A DNA stretch of 64,000 bases from Pseudomonas huaxiensis (GTDB taxonomy: Bacteria; Pseudomonadota; Gammaproteobacteria; Pseudomonadales; Pseudomonadaceae). Positions 8,578-19,262 of the stretch are shown piece by piece (position 1 is the stretch's first letter; each line of letters begins with the position of its first letter). Under the pieces are notes generated by a model. It made no database searches and was not told the DNA's origin. It worked only from the letters and a program-made list of their open reading frames with translations. The stretch covers positions 1 through 64,000 of the forward strand of contig NZ_QKVL01000010.1 in NCBI RefSeq assembly GCF_003231275.1, written 5' to 3'. The translations under genes and the position numbers were made by a program.

Positions 8578-9975
8578 ATGACCGATCCTGTTCTGATTGA
8601 CGAGCTGATGACCCTGGTCGAGCCCGGCAAGGTACTCACTGACGCCGCTTCCCTCGACGCCTATGGCAAGGACTGGACCAAGCACTTCCCGCCAGCGCCT
8701 TGCGCCATTGTCTTCCCGAAAAACATCGAGCAGGTCCAGGCCATTGTCCGTTGGGCCAACACCCGCAAGGTCGCGCTGGTGCCGTCGGGCGGGCGCACCG
8801 GGCTCTCTGCTGGCGCGGTGGCGGCCAACGGCGAGGTCGTGGTGTCGTTCGACTATATGAACCGCATCCTCGATTTCAACGAATTCGACCGCACCGTGGT
8901 CTGCCAGCCCGGCGTGATCACCGAGCAGTTGCAGAACTTCGCCGAGGACAAGGGCCTGTATTACCCGGTGGACTTCGCTTCCGCCGGCTCCAGTCAGATT
9001 GGCGGCAATATCGGCACCAATGCCGGCGGGATCAAAGTCATTCGCTACGGCATGACCCGCAACTGGGTCGCTGGCCTGAAAGTGGTCACCGGTAAGGGCG
9101 ATCTGCTCGAACTGAACAAGGACCTGATCAAGAACGCCACCGGTTACGACCTGCGCCAGTTGTTCATCGGCGCCGAAGGCACCCTGGGCTTCGTGGTCGA
9201 GGCCACCATGCGCCTGGATCGCGCGCCTAAGAATCTCACCGCGATGGTGCTCGGCACCCCGGATTTCGACTCGATCATGCCGGTCCTGCACGCCTTTCAG
9301 GGCAAGCTGGACCTGACCGCCTTCGAGTTTTTCTCCGACAAGGGCCTGGCCAAGATCCTTGATCGTGGCGATGTGCCGGCGCCGTTCGAGACGCCGTGCC
9401 CGTTCTATGCCCTGCTGGAGTTCGAAGCCACCACCGAGGAGGTGGCCAACGACGCCCTGGCGCTGTTCGAGCATTGCGTCGAACAGGGCTGGGTGATCGA
9501 CGGGGTCATGAGCCAGAGCGAGCAGCAGTTGCGCAACCTGTGGAAACTGCGCGAATACCTCTCCGAAACCATTTCCCACTGGACGCCGTACAAGAACGAC
9601 ATTTCGGTAACGGTGTCGAAAGTGCCGGCATTCCTGCGGGATATCGATGTCATCGTCAGCGAAAGCTACCCGGACTTCATCGTTGTCTGGTACGGCCATA
9701 TCGGTGATGGCAACTTGCACCTGAACATTCTCAAGCCCGACGACATGAGCAAGGACGAGTTCTTCGCCACCTGCGCCATCGTCAACAAGCAGGTGTTCGA
9801 AACCGTCGAGAAGTACAACGGTTCGATCTCTGCCGAGCACGGCGTGGGCATGACCAAGCGCGATTACCTTGGTTACAGCCGGTCGCCGGCCGAAATTGAA
9901 TACATGAAGGCAGTCAAGGCAGTGTTCGATCCCAACGGAATCATGAATCCGGGCAAGATCTTCGCTGTCGAGTGA
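8578..9975 (+). CDS. FAD-linked D-2-hydroxyglutarate dehydrogenase-like oxidase
   Basis: A 465-residue flavoenzyme of the FAD_binding_4/FAD-oxidase_C (GlcD-like) class. Residues about 37-180 hold the PCMH FAD-binding domain (VPSGGRTGLSAGAV and GTNAGGIKVIRYGMTRNWV), and the C-terminal half ends in GSISAEHGVGMTKR and DPNGIMNPGKIF, typical of the family. Its position, divergent from serA, matches the characterised Pseudomonas D-2-hydroxyglutarate dehydrogenase, which recycles the by-product of SerA and passes electrons to an electron-transfer flavoprotein. D-lactate or glycolate oxidation is the main alternative from family membership alone. The ATG at 8578 (MTDPVLIDEL) is preferred over ATGs at 8539 and 8554 because the conserved region starts there. 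Confidence 0.82.
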   Translation: MTDPVLIDELMTLVEPGKVLTDAASLDAYGKDWTKHFPPAPCAIVFPKNIEQVQAIVRWANTRKVALVPSGGRTGLSAGAVAANGEVVVSFDYMNRILDFNEFDRTVVCQPGVITEQLQNFAEDKGLYYPVDFASAGSSQIGGNIGTNAGGIKVIRYGMTRNWVAGLKVVTGKGDLLELNKDLIKNATGYDLRQLFIGAEGTLGFVVEATMRLDRAPKNLTAMVLGTPDFDSIMPVLHAFQGKLDLTAFEFFSDKGLAKILDRGDVPAPFETPCPFYALLEFEATTEEVANDALALFEHCVEQGWVIDGVMSQSEQQLRNLWKLREYLSETISHWTPYKNDISVTVSKVPAFLRDIDVIVSESYPDFIVVWYGHIGDGNLHLNILKPDDMSKDEFFATCAIVNKQVFETVEKYNGSISAEHGVGMTKRDYLGYSRSPAEIEYMKAVKAVFDPNGIMNPGKIFAVE

Positions 9976-10015
9976 TAACACGTCACAGATCCAACCAGCG
10001 CTCCAGGAGTCGGCA

Positions 10016-10681
10016 ATGAGCTATCAGCACCAATACGTAGACGGAACCCGCATCCATTTCGCCTTGGGCAAAGTGGTGTGCATCGGGCGCAATTACGCCG
10101 AACACGCCAAAGAGCTGGATAACCCGATCCCCACCGAACCCCTGCTGTTCATCAAGCCGGGCAGTTGCGTGGTCGCGCTCGAAGGTGGTTTCAAGATCCC
10201 GGCCGAGCGCGGCTCGGTGCATTACGAAGCGGAAATCGCGGTGCTGCTGGGCAAGTCGCTGTCGCCCCAGCCTTCCGAAGAAGAAGTGCTGGACGCCATC
10301 TCCGGCTTTGCCCCGGCACTGGACCTGACCCTGCGTGACCTGCAGGCGCAGTTGAAAGAAAAAGGCCTGCCGTGGGAACGCGCCAAGTGCTTCGACGGTG
10401 CCTGCGTTCTGCCGCCGTTCGTCGTCGGCAGCACCTTCAATGACCTCGCAGATATCGGCATTCGCCTGACCATCAACGGTGAAGTCCGCCAGGATGGCAA
10501 CAGCGCGCTGATGCTCAACCCCATCGTGCCGATGATCCAGCACATGGCCTCGCAGTTCTCGTTGCAGGCGGGTGATGTGATCCTGACCGGTACGCCAGTA
10601 GGTGTCGGTCCGCTCAATCCGGGCGATGAGCTGGTGCTGGAACTGCCAGGCGCCAGCCGCTTCGAAAGCCGCGTGCTGTAA
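10016..10681 (+). CDS. Fumarylacetoacetate hydrolase family protein
   Basis: A 221-residue single-domain FAH-fold protein. The metal-binding acidic residues appear in HYEAEIAVLLGK and in the FDGACVLPPF/LTLRDLQ region, and VGRNYAEHAKEL is mirrored by CIGRNYAEHAKEL near residue 25. Small FAH proteins of this size act as acylpyruvases, fumarylpyruvate hydrolases or oxaloacetate tautomerases; which one applies here cannot be decided. A good ribosome site (CAGGAG) lies 8 bp before the ATG. It follows the D2HGDH-like gene by 40 bp and is probably co-transcribed, and it ends at a clear terminator. Confidence 0.82.
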   Translation: MSYQHQYVDGTRIHFALGKVVCIGRNYAEHAKELDNPIPTEPLLFIKPGSCVVALEGGFKIPAERGSVHYEAEIAVLLGKSLSPQPSEEEVLDAISGFAPALDLTLRDLQAQLKEKGLPWERAKCFDGACVLPPFVVGSTFNDLADIGIRLTINGEVRQDGNSALMLNPIVPMIQHMASQFSLQAGDVILTGTPVGVGPLNPGDELVLELPGASRFESRVL

Positions 10682-10687
10682 GTGCGC

Positions 10688-10716
10688 AAGGGCAGCCGAT
10701 GAGGCTGCCCTTTTGC
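10688..10716 (+). terminator. Rho-independent terminator after the FAH gene
   Basis: AAGGGCAGCC (10688-10697) and GGCTGCCCTT (10703-10712) form a perfect 10-bp stem with a 5-nt loop followed by TTTTGCTTTG, just 7 bp after the stop. Confidence 0.88.
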
Positions 10717-10828
10717 TTTGTCAAACCACTTCGTCGGCTTTTGGCATTTTTTTCACAAAATATCCGGATAATTCCTGCGCGGCCCGACCGCTCCGTCTCT
10801 CAGGCTGGAAAACAACAGGAATTCTCCA

Positions 10829-11761
10829 ATGGCCACCCCTCTTCCTACAGGCGGTTCCTTGTCGCCCGTGCACAAGCGTCCGATCGCCCTGCGCCGCTCC
10901 ACCTGGCTGCTGTTCGCGGCCGTGATCGGTTATGGCGTGGCCATCGCCATGCATTGGGATGATCGAGGTTTTCTCTGGGTGCAGGAGCGTTTCCAGACGC
11001 AGGTTGAGCAGAAAGCCAGCATCTGGCTGCCGGACTATCACGTCGATATCGATGCCAAAGTGCTGCCGGGTATGGAGAAGGACGAGGCCTCCGACCTTTC
11101 TTATGATCCAGTCCGCAAGACCCTGTTTTCGGTGATGGGCAAGAACCCGTTCCTGGTCGAGTTGACCCTTGATGGCGACGTGCTGCGCAAGATTCCGCTG
11201 GTCGGCTGGGCCAACCCTGAAGGCGTGGCCGTCATGGCGGATGGCCGTCTGGCCATTACCGACGAACGGCAACATAACCTGACCTTCGTGACCCTTGATG
11301 ACGCGACCCGCGAGCTGAACATCAAGGACTTCCCGCAATACGACCTCGGCACCTCGGAAAACCAGAACAAGGGTTTCGAGGGCATCGCCTGGGATCCTGC
11401 CCAGCAGCGTCTGGTGTTGGGCGAAGAGCGCCCGCCGCGTCTGTTCGTCTGGCGTACTGACGGTCGCTCGCCGCTGACCGGCACCAAGCAGGAACTGCCC
11501 AACGACGATCTCGACCTGCGCAACCTGTCGGCCCTGGGTATCGATCCACGCACCGGCCATATGCTGCTCCTGTCGGCAGACTCCAACCTGCTGCTGGAAC
11601 TGAACGAGCAGGGCGAACAGGTCAGCTTCATGACCCTGCTCGGCGGCTTCAACGGTTTGCAGAAGCGCATCCCGCGCGCCGAAGGCGTGGCCATGGATGA
11701 GCAGGGCACCCTGTATATGGTCAGCGAGCCGAATCTGTTCTATCGCTTCAAAAAGGACTGA
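10829..11761 (+). CDS. SdiA-regulated domain protein, membrane-anchored (copy 1)
   Basis: A 310-residue protein. A basic N terminus and one hydrophobic segment (residues about 30-45, STWLLFAAVIGYGVAIAM) anchor it in the inner membrane, and the rest should be periplasmic. The body is a beta-propeller-like SdiA-regulated domain (PF06977): ASDLSYDPVRKTLFSVMGKNP, VGWANPEGVAVMADGRLAITDERQ, NKGFEGIAWDP, DLRNLSALGIDPRTGHMLLLS and AEGVAMDEQGTLYMVSEPNLFYRF. The function of the family is unknown. A related copy lies directly downstream (11853-12764), about 90 bp away on the same strand, so the two look like an old tandem duplication. Confidence 0.82.
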   Translation: MATPLPTGGSLSPVHKRPIALRRSTWLLFAAVIGYGVAIAMHWDDRGFLWVQERFQTQVEQKASIWLPDYHVDIDAKVLPGMEKDEASDLSYDPVRKTLFSVMGKNPFLVELTLDGDVLRKIPLVGWANPEGVAVMADGRLAITDERQHNLTFVTLDDATRELNIKDFPQYDLGTSENQNKGFEGIAWDPAQQRLVLGEERPPRLFVWRTDGRSPLTGTKQELPNDDLDLRNLSALGIDPRTGHMLLLSADSNLLLELNEQGEQVSFMTLLGGFNGLQKRIPRAEGVAMDEQGTLYMVSEPNLFYRFKKD

Positions 11762-11852
11762 TCGGCAGATCTTTCCGACAGTGGCATTAAGATTCGATTC
11801 AGCTCGCCATGGTTAGATGCTCGACGTTCCGTTTCCCGCCGAGTCCTGTCGA

Positions 11853-12764
11853 ATGCGCCGCTTTCTACGTCTGCCCCTGATTGCCCTTTCTGTTGGCCTG
11901 CTGCTTGCGTTGCTGTTAGCGGTAGCGGGCCAGGAATACCGCCTGTTCGAGCGCGGCTGGTTCAACCTCAAGACCTGGTGGCAGCCCGCCGAGCAGAGCA
12001 TCGGGCTCGATCGTTACCAGGTGGTGATCGAAGCGCGGCCGATCGAAGGGCTGGATGAAGACATCTCCGCGCTGACCTTCGATCCTGACCGCAACAGCCT
12101 GTTCACCGTCACCAACAAGAATCCCGAACTCATCGAGCTGTCGCTGGAAGGCCGCATTCTGCGCCGGGTGCCGCTGACCGGCTTCGGTGATCCGGAGGCG
12201 GTGGAGTATGTCGGGCGCGACAGCTATGTCATCACCGACGAGCGCGAGCAGCGGCTGATCCGCGTGCGTCTGACCGCTGACACACCGTTTCTCGACGCCA
12301 AGGACGCCGAACAACTGACCCTGGGCATCGGCCTGAACGGCAACAAGGGCTTCGAAGGCCTGGCGTACGACCAGAAGGGCAAGCGCCTGTTCGTTGCCAA
12401 AGAGCGCGATCCGATGCTGATCTATGAAGTCCACGGTTTCCCCCACGACAATCCCGAACAGCCCTACGCCGTGCATGTGGTGCAAGACCGCAAGCGTGAT
12501 TCGAAGCTGTTCGTGCGGGACCTGTCGAGCTTGCAGTTCGATGAGCGCAGCGGTCATTTGCTGGCGCTGTCGGATGAGTCGCAACTGGTGCTGGAACTGG
12601 ATGTGACGGGCAAGCCGCTGGCGAGTCTGTCGCTGCGCAAGGGCTTTCAGGGCCTGAGCCAGAGCGTGCCACAGGCGGAAGGGATTGCGATGGATGATGC
12701 GGGGACGTTGTATCTGGTGAGCGAGCCGAACCTGTTTTATGTGTTCAGGAAGGCGGCTGATTGA
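11853..12764 (+). CDS. SdiA-regulated domain protein, membrane-anchored (copy 2)
   Basis: A 303-residue paralogue of the preceding gene. It has an N-terminal membrane segment (MRRFLRLPLIALSVGLLLAL) followed by the same repeated blades: ISALTFDPDRNSLFTVTNKNP, GDPEAVEYVGRDSYVITDERE, NKGFEGLAYDQKGKRLFVAKE, LSSLQFDERSGHLLALSDES and AEGIAMDDAGTLYLVSEPNLFYVF. The closely shared closing motif shows common ancestry, while the rest has diverged considerably. An ATG at 11817 would add 12 residues; I prefer 11853 because it places the hydrophobic segment at the N terminus. Neither start has a strong ribosome site. It ends in a terminator shared with convergent rpiA. Confidence 0.8.
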   Translation: MRRFLRLPLIALSVGLLLALLLAVAGQEYRLFERGWFNLKTWWQPAEQSIGLDRYQVVIEARPIEGLDEDISALTFDPDRNSLFTVTNKNPELIELSLEGRILRRVPLTGFGDPEAVEYVGRDSYVITDEREQRLIRVRLTADTPFLDAKDAEQLTLGIGLNGNKGFEGLAYDQKGKRLFVAKERDPMLIYEVHGFPHDNPEQPYAVHVVQDRKRDSKLFVRDLSSLQFDERSGHLLALSDESQLVLELDVTGKPLASLSLRKGFQGLSQSVPQAEGIAMDDAGTLYLVSEPNLFYVFRKAAD

Positions 12765-12765
12765 C

Positions 12766-12794
12766 CGGGGCCTGCACGGCAGGCCCCGATTTGT
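12766..12794. terminator. Terminator between SdiA-regulated copy 2 and rpiA
   Basis: CGGGGCCTG (12766-12774) pairs with CAGGCCCCG (12780-12788) around a 5-nt loop, followed by ATTTGTT on the plus strand. It lies in a 33-bp gap between convergent genes, so it may serve both. Confidence 0.7.
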
Positions 12795-12797
12795 TCG

Positions 12798-13469
12798 TCA
12801 GGCCTTGAGGGACTTGACCCCTTCGGAAGTCCCCAGCAACAGCAGATCCGCAGGACGCGCCGCGAACAGGCCGTTGGTGACCACGCCGACGATGGCGTTG
12901 ATCTGTGCTTCCAGCTCCACCGGGTTGGTGATCTGCAGGTTGTGCACGTCGATGATGATGTTGCCGTTGTCGGTCACCACGCCGTCGCGGTACACCGGGT
13001 CACCGCCCAGCTTCACCAGTTGACGCGCCACGTGGCTGCGGGCCATGGGAATGACTTCGACCGGCAGCGGGAAGTTGCCCAGCACCGGCACCAGCTTGCT
13101 GCCGTCGGCGATGCAGATGAAGGTCCTGGCGACCGCGGCGACGATCTTCTCGCGGGTCAGGGCAGCGCCGCCGCCCTTGATCAGGTTCAGGTGCTCGTCG
13201 CTCTCGTCGGCGCCGTCGACGTAGAACTCCAGTTCGCTCACGGTGTTCAGTTCGTAGACCGGGATACCGTGGTCCTTCAGGCGCGCGGCGGTGGCTTCGG
13301 AGCTGGCGACGGCGCCGTCGAAGGCGGTCTTGTGCTTGGCCAAGGCGTCGATGAAGCAGTTGGCGGTCGAGCCGGTGCCGACGCCGACGATGCTCTTGTC
13401 ATCGAGCTTGGGCAGAATGAAATCGACAGCGGCCTGGGCAACAGCCTGTTTGAGTTGGTCCTGGGTCAT
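12798..13469 (-). CDS. rpiA: Ribose-5-phosphate isomerase A
   Basis: A 223-residue enzyme that interconverts ribose-5-phosphate and ribulose-5-phosphate in the non-oxidative pentose phosphate pathway. Family motifs are [17 protein letters not shown] at the substrate phosphate loop, [27 protein letters not shown] with the catalytic Asp/Glu/Lys cluster, and [13 protein letters not shown]. The ATG at 13469 gives [15 protein letters not shown], the usual start and length (about 220). The open frame continues upstream across the ilvA antisense strand, but that is not coding. It is divergent from ilvA with a 132-bp shared promoter region. Confidence 0.96.
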   Translation of the reverse strand: MTQDQLKQAVAQAAVDFILPKLDDKSIVGVGTGSTANCFIDALAKHKTAFDGAVASSEATAARLKDHGIPVYELNTVSELEFYVDGADESDEHLNLIKGGGAALTREKIVAAVARTFICIADGSKLVPVLGNFPLPVEVIPMARSHVARQLVKLGGDPVYRDGVVTDNGNIIIDVHNLQITNPVELEAQINAIVGVVTNGLFAARPADLLLLGTSEGVKSLKA

Positions 13470-13601
13470 GCGGGCTCCGAAGCGGGGAGTATCGTGAGGG
13501 CGCGTAGTATAGCGGCTAAAACCCCGGACTTGCTGTGGTCGCCCGACCGGGCGCTGGGGTAGACTCCGATCCCCCGTCCAGCCGCCCGTGATGCTTTCCC
13601 G

Positions 13602-15116
<1,515 letters not shown>

Positions 15117-15154
15117 GCGGCTACGCTTTGAGCAATGCCTGAGGAGTTGAGTCC

Positions 15155-15583
15155 ATGGAACCGCTGATCGCCCTGAAAATCGCCCATATCCTGGCCACCG
15201 TGCTGCTGCTGGGTAGCGCTGCGGGGCTGGCGTTGTGGACCTGGCGCAAGCGCCGCGCGGGGGATTCGGCGGTTTATGGCCTGTTGTTGCGGCGGCCGCT
15301 GGTGTTCGTCTGGCTGTTGATGGGCATTTGCCTGGTGAGCATGCCGTTCACCGGCTGGTGGCTGGTGCATCTGGTGGGCTGGCCGCTGGGGCAGACCTGG
15401 GTGCTGGGCTCAAGCGTGCTCTACACCGTCGGCGCGCTCGCCTGGTTCTGGCTGCTGGCGCGGGTCAATCGCCTGCGCACCGCGCCGGCCTTGGGTAAAC
15501 CGGGGTTTACCCTGGCCCTGGCGCTGTTCAGCGGGGTGTGTTTCATCGCCATCGCCGGCTTGATGGGCGCCAAGCCGGTCTGA
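15155..15583 (+). CDS. DUF2269-type integral membrane protein
   Basis: A 142-residue protein with four hydrophobic segments (about residues 5-25, 45-70, 78-103 and 118-138) and short polar links such as [10 protein letters not shown] and [13 protein letters not shown]. This topology and the N-terminal [20 protein letters not shown] agree with the DUF2269 family of small inner membrane proteins. The function is not known. It follows ilvA by 38 bp with GAGGAG-like sequence before its ATG and may be co-transcribed. Its stop is 6 bp from the convergent HAD gene. Confidence 0.72.
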   Translation: MEPLIALKIAHILATVLLLGSAAGLALWTWRKRRAGDSAVYGLLLRRPLVFVWLLMGICLVSMPFTGWWLVHLVGWPLGQTWVLGSSVLYTVGALAWFWLLARVNRLRTAPALGKPGFTLALALFSGVCFIAIAGLMGAKPV

Positions 15584-15589
15584 TATCGC

Positions 15590-16246
15590 TCAATCGCGCA
15601 GGCTGATCACCGGCCAGCCGCGTTTCTCGGCTTCGGCACGCAGGTTCGGATCGGGATCGACCGCCACCGGGTTATCTACCTGCTCCAGCAGCGGTAGGTC
15701 GTTCATCGAGTCGCTATAGAAGTAGCTGCCTTCCAGGTTCAGCCCATTCTCGTCCAGCCAGCGGCGCAGGCGTGTCACCTTGCCTTCGCGGAAGCACGGC
15801 ACGTCGGTGCTGCGGCCGGTGTAGCGGCCATCGACCAACTCGCACTCGGTGGCCAGCAGGGTTTCCACCTCCAGGCGCTTGGCGATCGGCCCGGTAATGA
15901 AGCGGTTGGTGGCGGTGATGATGACCAGCTTGTCGCCCGCATCGCGGTGCTTCTTCAGCAGGGCCAGGGCCTTGGGCAGGATGATCGGTTCAACGCAGTC
16001 GCGCATGAACTCGCCGTGCCACTGGTCCAGCTGGGCCATTTCGGTGGTGGCCAGGATTTCCAGGCTGAAGTTCAGGTAGGCCTGCAGGTCGAGCTTGCCG
16101 GCCAGGTAGTCCTGATAGAAGGCGTCGTTGCGGTTCTGGTACTCCACGGGGTCGAGAATGCCGCGTGCGCAGAGGTAATCGCCCCATGCGTGGTCGCTGT
16201 CGCCGCCGAGGAGGGTGTTGTCCAGATCGAATAAAGCCAGGCGCAT
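15590..16246 (-). CDS. HAD-IB family phosphatase (SerB-like)
   Basis: A 218-residue HAD phosphatase. Motif I is [15 protein letters not shown] with nucleophile Asp7 and acid/base Asp9; motif II is IITATNRFI; motif III includes the lysine of [12 protein letters not shown]; motif IV is [12 protein letters not shown]. An internal helical cap lies between motifs I and II. This is the HAD-IB architecture of phosphoserine phosphatase relatives; reported family substrates include phosphoserine and histidinol phosphate, and I cannot choose between them. The ATG at 16246 gives MRLALFDLD, placing motif I at the N terminus as expected; longer upstream reading is not needed. Confidence 0.82.
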   Translation of the reverse strand: MRLALFDLDNTLLGGDSDHAWGDYLCARGILDPVEYQNRNDAFYQDYLAGKLDLQAYLNFSLEILATTEMAQLDQWHGEFMRDCVEPIILPKALALLKKHRDAGDKLVIITATNRFITGPIAKRLEVETLLATECELVDGRYTGRSTDVPCFREGKVTRLRRWLDENGLNLEGSYFYSDSMNDLPLLEQVDNPVAVDPDPNLRAEAEKRGWPVISLRD

Positions 16247-16389
16247 TGAAGAGTCACTCGCATAACATCTGAAAAGTCCCACAGAATACGGACTTTTCAC
16301 AACGCTGCACATAAGGTATGGCCGGCGCGTTGCTGGCCTTGCAAGCTTTGTGGAACAATGCGGCGACATGCGTTTGCGAGGCTGCTGCC

Positions 16390-16869
16390 GTGATCGACCC
16401 CGATGGTTTTCGCCCCAATGTCGGGATCATTCTTACCAATGATCTTGGACAGGTGCTATGGGCTCGGCGAATCAACCAGGATGCCTGGCAGTTTCCCCAG
16501 GGGGGCATCAACCCCGATGAGACCCCGGAAGAAGCGTTGTACCGCGAGCTGAACGAAGAAGTAGGACTGGAGCGGCAAGACGTTGAAATTCTTGCCTGCA
16601 CCCGTGGCTGGTTGCGTTATCGTTTACCCCAACGCCTGGTGCGGACCCACAGCCAGCCGCTGTGCATCGGCCAGAAACAGAAGTGGTTCCTGCTGCGACT
16701 GGTTTCCAACGAGCAGCGGGTGCGGATGGACTTGACCGGTAAACCGGAATTCGATGGCTGGCGCTGGGTCAGCTATTGGTATCCGCTGGGCCAGGTGGTG
16801 ACATTCAAGCGCGAGGTCTACCGCCGCGCGCTCAAAGAGCTTGCCCCGCGCCTGCTGGCGCGCGACTGA
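16390..16869 (+). CDS. rppH: RNA pyrophosphohydrolase
   Basis: A 159-residue Nudix enzyme that removes pyrophosphate from 5'-triphosphorylated mRNA and so triggers RNase E-dependent decay. The Nudix box is intact: [17 protein letters not shown] followed by NEEVGL, fitting GX5EX7REUXEEXGU. The sequence [15 protein letters not shown] at the start and the [19 protein letters not shown] end are typical RppH. The start is taken as GTG at 16390, since the protein aligns from there. It is 22 bp upstream of ptsP in a pair conserved in gammaproteobacteria, so the two are probably co-transcribed. Confidence 0.93.
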   Translation: MIDPDGFRPNVGIILTNDLGQVLWARRINQDAWQFPQGGINPDETPEEALYRELNEEVGLERQDVEILACTRGWLRYRLPQRLVRTHSQPLCIGQKQKWFLLRLVSNEQRVRMDLTGKPEFDGWRWVSYWYPLGQVVTFKREVYRRALKELAPRLLARD

Positions 16870-16891
16870 CGACGGAGTTCGACCCCGAGCC

Positions 16892-19171
16892 ATGCTCAAT
16901 ACGCTGCGCAAGATCGTCCAGGAAGTTAACTCCGCCAAGGATCTCAAGACGGCGTTGGGGATCATTGTCTTGCGCGTCAAAGAGGCCATGGGCAGTCAGG
17001 TCTGCTCGGTCTATCTGCTCGATCCGGAAACCAACCGTTTTGTCCTGATGGCCACCGAAGGCCTGAACAAGCGTTCCATCGGCAAGGTCAGCATGGCGCC
17101 GAACGAGGGTCTGGTCGGTTTGGTCGGCACCCGGGAAGAACCGCTGAACCTGGAAAACGCCGCCGATCACCCTCGCTACCGCTACTTCGCCGAGACCGGT
17201 GAAGAACGTTTCGCTTCCTTCCTGGGCGCTCCGATCATCCACCACCGTCGCGTGGTCGGGGTGTTGGTCATCCAGCAAAAGGAGCGGCGCCAGTTCGACG
17301 AGGGCGAAGAAGCCTTCCTGGTCACCATGAGCGCGCAACTGGCCGGGGTTATCGCCCATGCCGAGGCCACCGGTTCGATCCGCGGGCTGGGTCGCCAGGG
17401 CAAGGGCATCCAGGAAGCCAAGTTCGTTGGCGTGCCGGGCTCGCCGGGTGCGGCGGTCGGTACTGCCGTGGTCATGCTGCCGCCGGCTGACCTGGACGTG
17501 GTGCCGGACAAGACCGTCACCGATATCGATGCCGAACTGAAACTCTTCAACAACGCCCTCGAAGGCGTGCGCGGCGACATGCGCACCCTCTCGGCGAAAC
17601 TGGCCACCCAGTTGCGTCCGGAAGAGCGGGCGTTGTTCGACGTCTACCTGATGATGCTCGACGACGCCGCGCTGGGCGGCGAAGTGGCAGAGGTCATCAA
17701 GACCGGCCAGTGGGCCCAGGGCGCTCTGCGCCAGGTGGTGGTCGAGCACGTCAACCGCTTCGAACTGATGGACGACGCCTACCTGCGTGAGCGCGCCTCC
17801 GACGTCAAAGACCTCGGCCGGCGCCTGCTGGCCTATCTGCAGGAAGCCCGTCAGCTTTCGCTGGTCTACCCCGACAACTCCATTCTGGTCAGTGAAGAAC
17901 TGACCCCGGCGATGCTTGGCGAAGTGCCGGAAGGCAAGCTGGTCGGGCTGGTGTCGGTGCTGGGTTCGGGCAACTCCCATGTGGCGATCCTCGCCCGGGC
18001 CATGGGCATTCCCACGGTGATGGGCCTGGTCGACCTGCCGTATTCCAAGGTCGACGGCATCCAGATGATCGTCGACGGCTACAAGGGCGACGTCTACACC
18101 AACCCCAGCGAAGTGCTGCGCAAGCACTACGCCGATGTGGTCGAGGAAGAGCGCCAGTTGGCCCAGGGCCTCGACGCCCTGCGTGAACTCCCATGCGAAA
18201 CCACCGACGGCCACCGCATGCCGTTGTGGGTCAATACCGGCCTGCTGGCCGATGTGGCGCGGGCGCAGCAGCGTGGCGCCGAGGGCGTTGGCCTGTACCG
18301 CACCGAAGTGCCGTTCATGATCAACCAGCGCTTTCCCAGCGAGAAGGAACAACTGGCGATCTACCGCGAGCAACTGGCGGCTTTCCATCCGCTGCCGGTG
18401 ACCATGCGCAGCCTGGATATCGGCGGTGACAAGTCGCTGTCCTACTTCCCGATCAAGGAAGACAACCCGTTCCTCGGCTGGCGCGGCATCCGCGTCACGC
18501 TTGACCACCCGGAAATCTTCCTGGTCCAGACGCGCGCCATGCTCAAGGCCAGTGAGGGCCTGAACAACCTGCGCATCCTGCTGCCGATGATTTCCGGTAT
18601 CCATGAGCTGGAAGAAGCGTTGCACCTGATCCACCGCGCCTGGGGCGAAGTGCGTGACGAAGGCACCGACGTGCCGATGCCGCCGGTGGGGGTGATGGTG
18701 GAGATTCCTGCGGCGGTCTACCAGACCAAGGAACTGGCGCGTCAGGTGGACTTCCTGTCGGTCGGTTCCAACGACCTGACCCAGTACCTGCTGGCGGTGG
18801 ACCGCAACAACCCGCGGGTCGCCGACCTTTACGATTACTTGCACCCGGCGGTGCTGCAGGCCCTGCAACACGTGGTCACTGCGGCCCATGCCGAAGGCAA
18901 GCCGGTGAGCATCTGCGGTGAAATGGCCGGTGATCCGGCGGCGGCGGTGCTGTTGATGGCGATGGGCTTTGACAGCCTGTCGATGAACGCCACCAACCTG
19001 CCGAAGGTGAAGTGGATGCTGCGCCAGATCAGCCTCGGCAAAGCCAAGGAAATGCTGGCCCAGGCCATGGACATCGACAATCCGCAGGTTATCCACAGCA
19101 CCTTGCAACTGGCCCTGAAGAACCTCGGGCTGTCGCGGATGATCAATCCGGGGCCGACGCAGAATCTCTGA
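16892..19171 (+). CDS. ptsP: PTS-Ntr phosphoenolpyruvate-protein phosphotransferase
   Basis: A 759-residue Enzyme I-Ntr that autophosphorylates from PEP and passes phosphate to NPr and then EIIA-Ntr, linking nitrogen and carbon status to transport and polymer metabolism. Residues about 1-150 are a GAF domain (VCSVYLLDPETNRFVLMA, EGLVGLVGTREEPLNL). Residues about 170-340 are the Enzyme I N-terminal part. The phosphohistidine is His363 in GSGNSHVAILARAMGIP. The C-terminal PEP-binding barrel includes GLYRTEVPFM, SLDIGGDKSLSYFPI, MVEIPAAVY and GSNDLTQYLLAVDRNNP. The length is that of E. coli PtsP (748). A REP pair begins 10 bp after the stop. Confidence 0.95.
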   Translation: MLNTLRKIVQEVNSAKDLKTALGIIVLRVKEAMGSQVCSVYLLDPETNRFVLMATEGLNKRSIGKVSMAPNEGLVGLVGTREEPLNLENAADHPRYRYFAETGEERFASFLGAPIIHHRRVVGVLVIQQKERRQFDEGEEAFLVTMSAQLAGVIAHAEATGSIRGLGRQGKGIQEAKFVGVPGSPGAAVGTAVVMLPPADLDVVPDKTVTDIDAELKLFNNALEGVRGDMRTLSAKLATQLRPEERALFDVYLMMLDDAALGGEVAEVIKTGQWAQGALRQVVVEHVNRFELMDDAYLRERASDVKDLGRRLLAYLQEARQLSLVYPDNSILVSEELTPAMLGEVPEGKLVGLVSVLGSGNSHVAILARAMGIPTVMGLVDLPYSKVDGIQMIVDGYKGDVYTNPSEVLRKHYADVVEEERQLAQGLDALRELPCETTDGHRMPLWVNTGLLADVARAQQRGAEGVGLYRTEVPFMINQRFPSEKEQLAIYREQLAAFHPLPVTMRSLDIGGDKSLSYFPIKEDNPFLGWRGIRVTLDHPEIFLVQTRAMLKASEGLNNLRILLPMISGIHELEEALHLIHRAWGEVRDEGTDVPMPPVGVMVEIPAAVYQTKELARQVDFLSVGSNDLTQYLLAVDRNNPRVADLYDYLHPAVLQALQHVVTAAHAEGKPVSICGEMAGDPAAAVLLMAMGFDSLSMNATNLPKVKWMLRQISLGKAKEMLAQAMDIDNPQVIHSTLQLALKNLGLSRMINPGPTQNL

Positions 19172-19180
19172 ACCACTTGA

Positions 19181-19262
19181 GACCTAATCGCTGGCAAGCC
19201 AGCTCCCACAGGGGCAGCATAAACGCAACCGGTGGGAGCTGGCTTGCCAGCGATTAGGCCCT
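19181..19262. repeat. REP pair (REPIN), CTGG type
   Basis: Two inverted arms: GACCTAATCGCTGGCAAGCC onward at 19181-19210, and its mirror ending CTTGCCAGCGATTAGGCC at 19260, enclosing about 20 bp. The core is CTGGCAAGCCAGCTCCCAC. The right arm runs into the stop codon of the convergent NRDE gene (19261-19263). Confidence 0.88.

Noticed and set aside
16832..19108. A 758-codon open frame antisense to ptsP.
   Set aside because: It mirrors ptsP codon structure and is His/Gln/Val-rich without domain motifs, while ptsP on the other strand is unmistakable.
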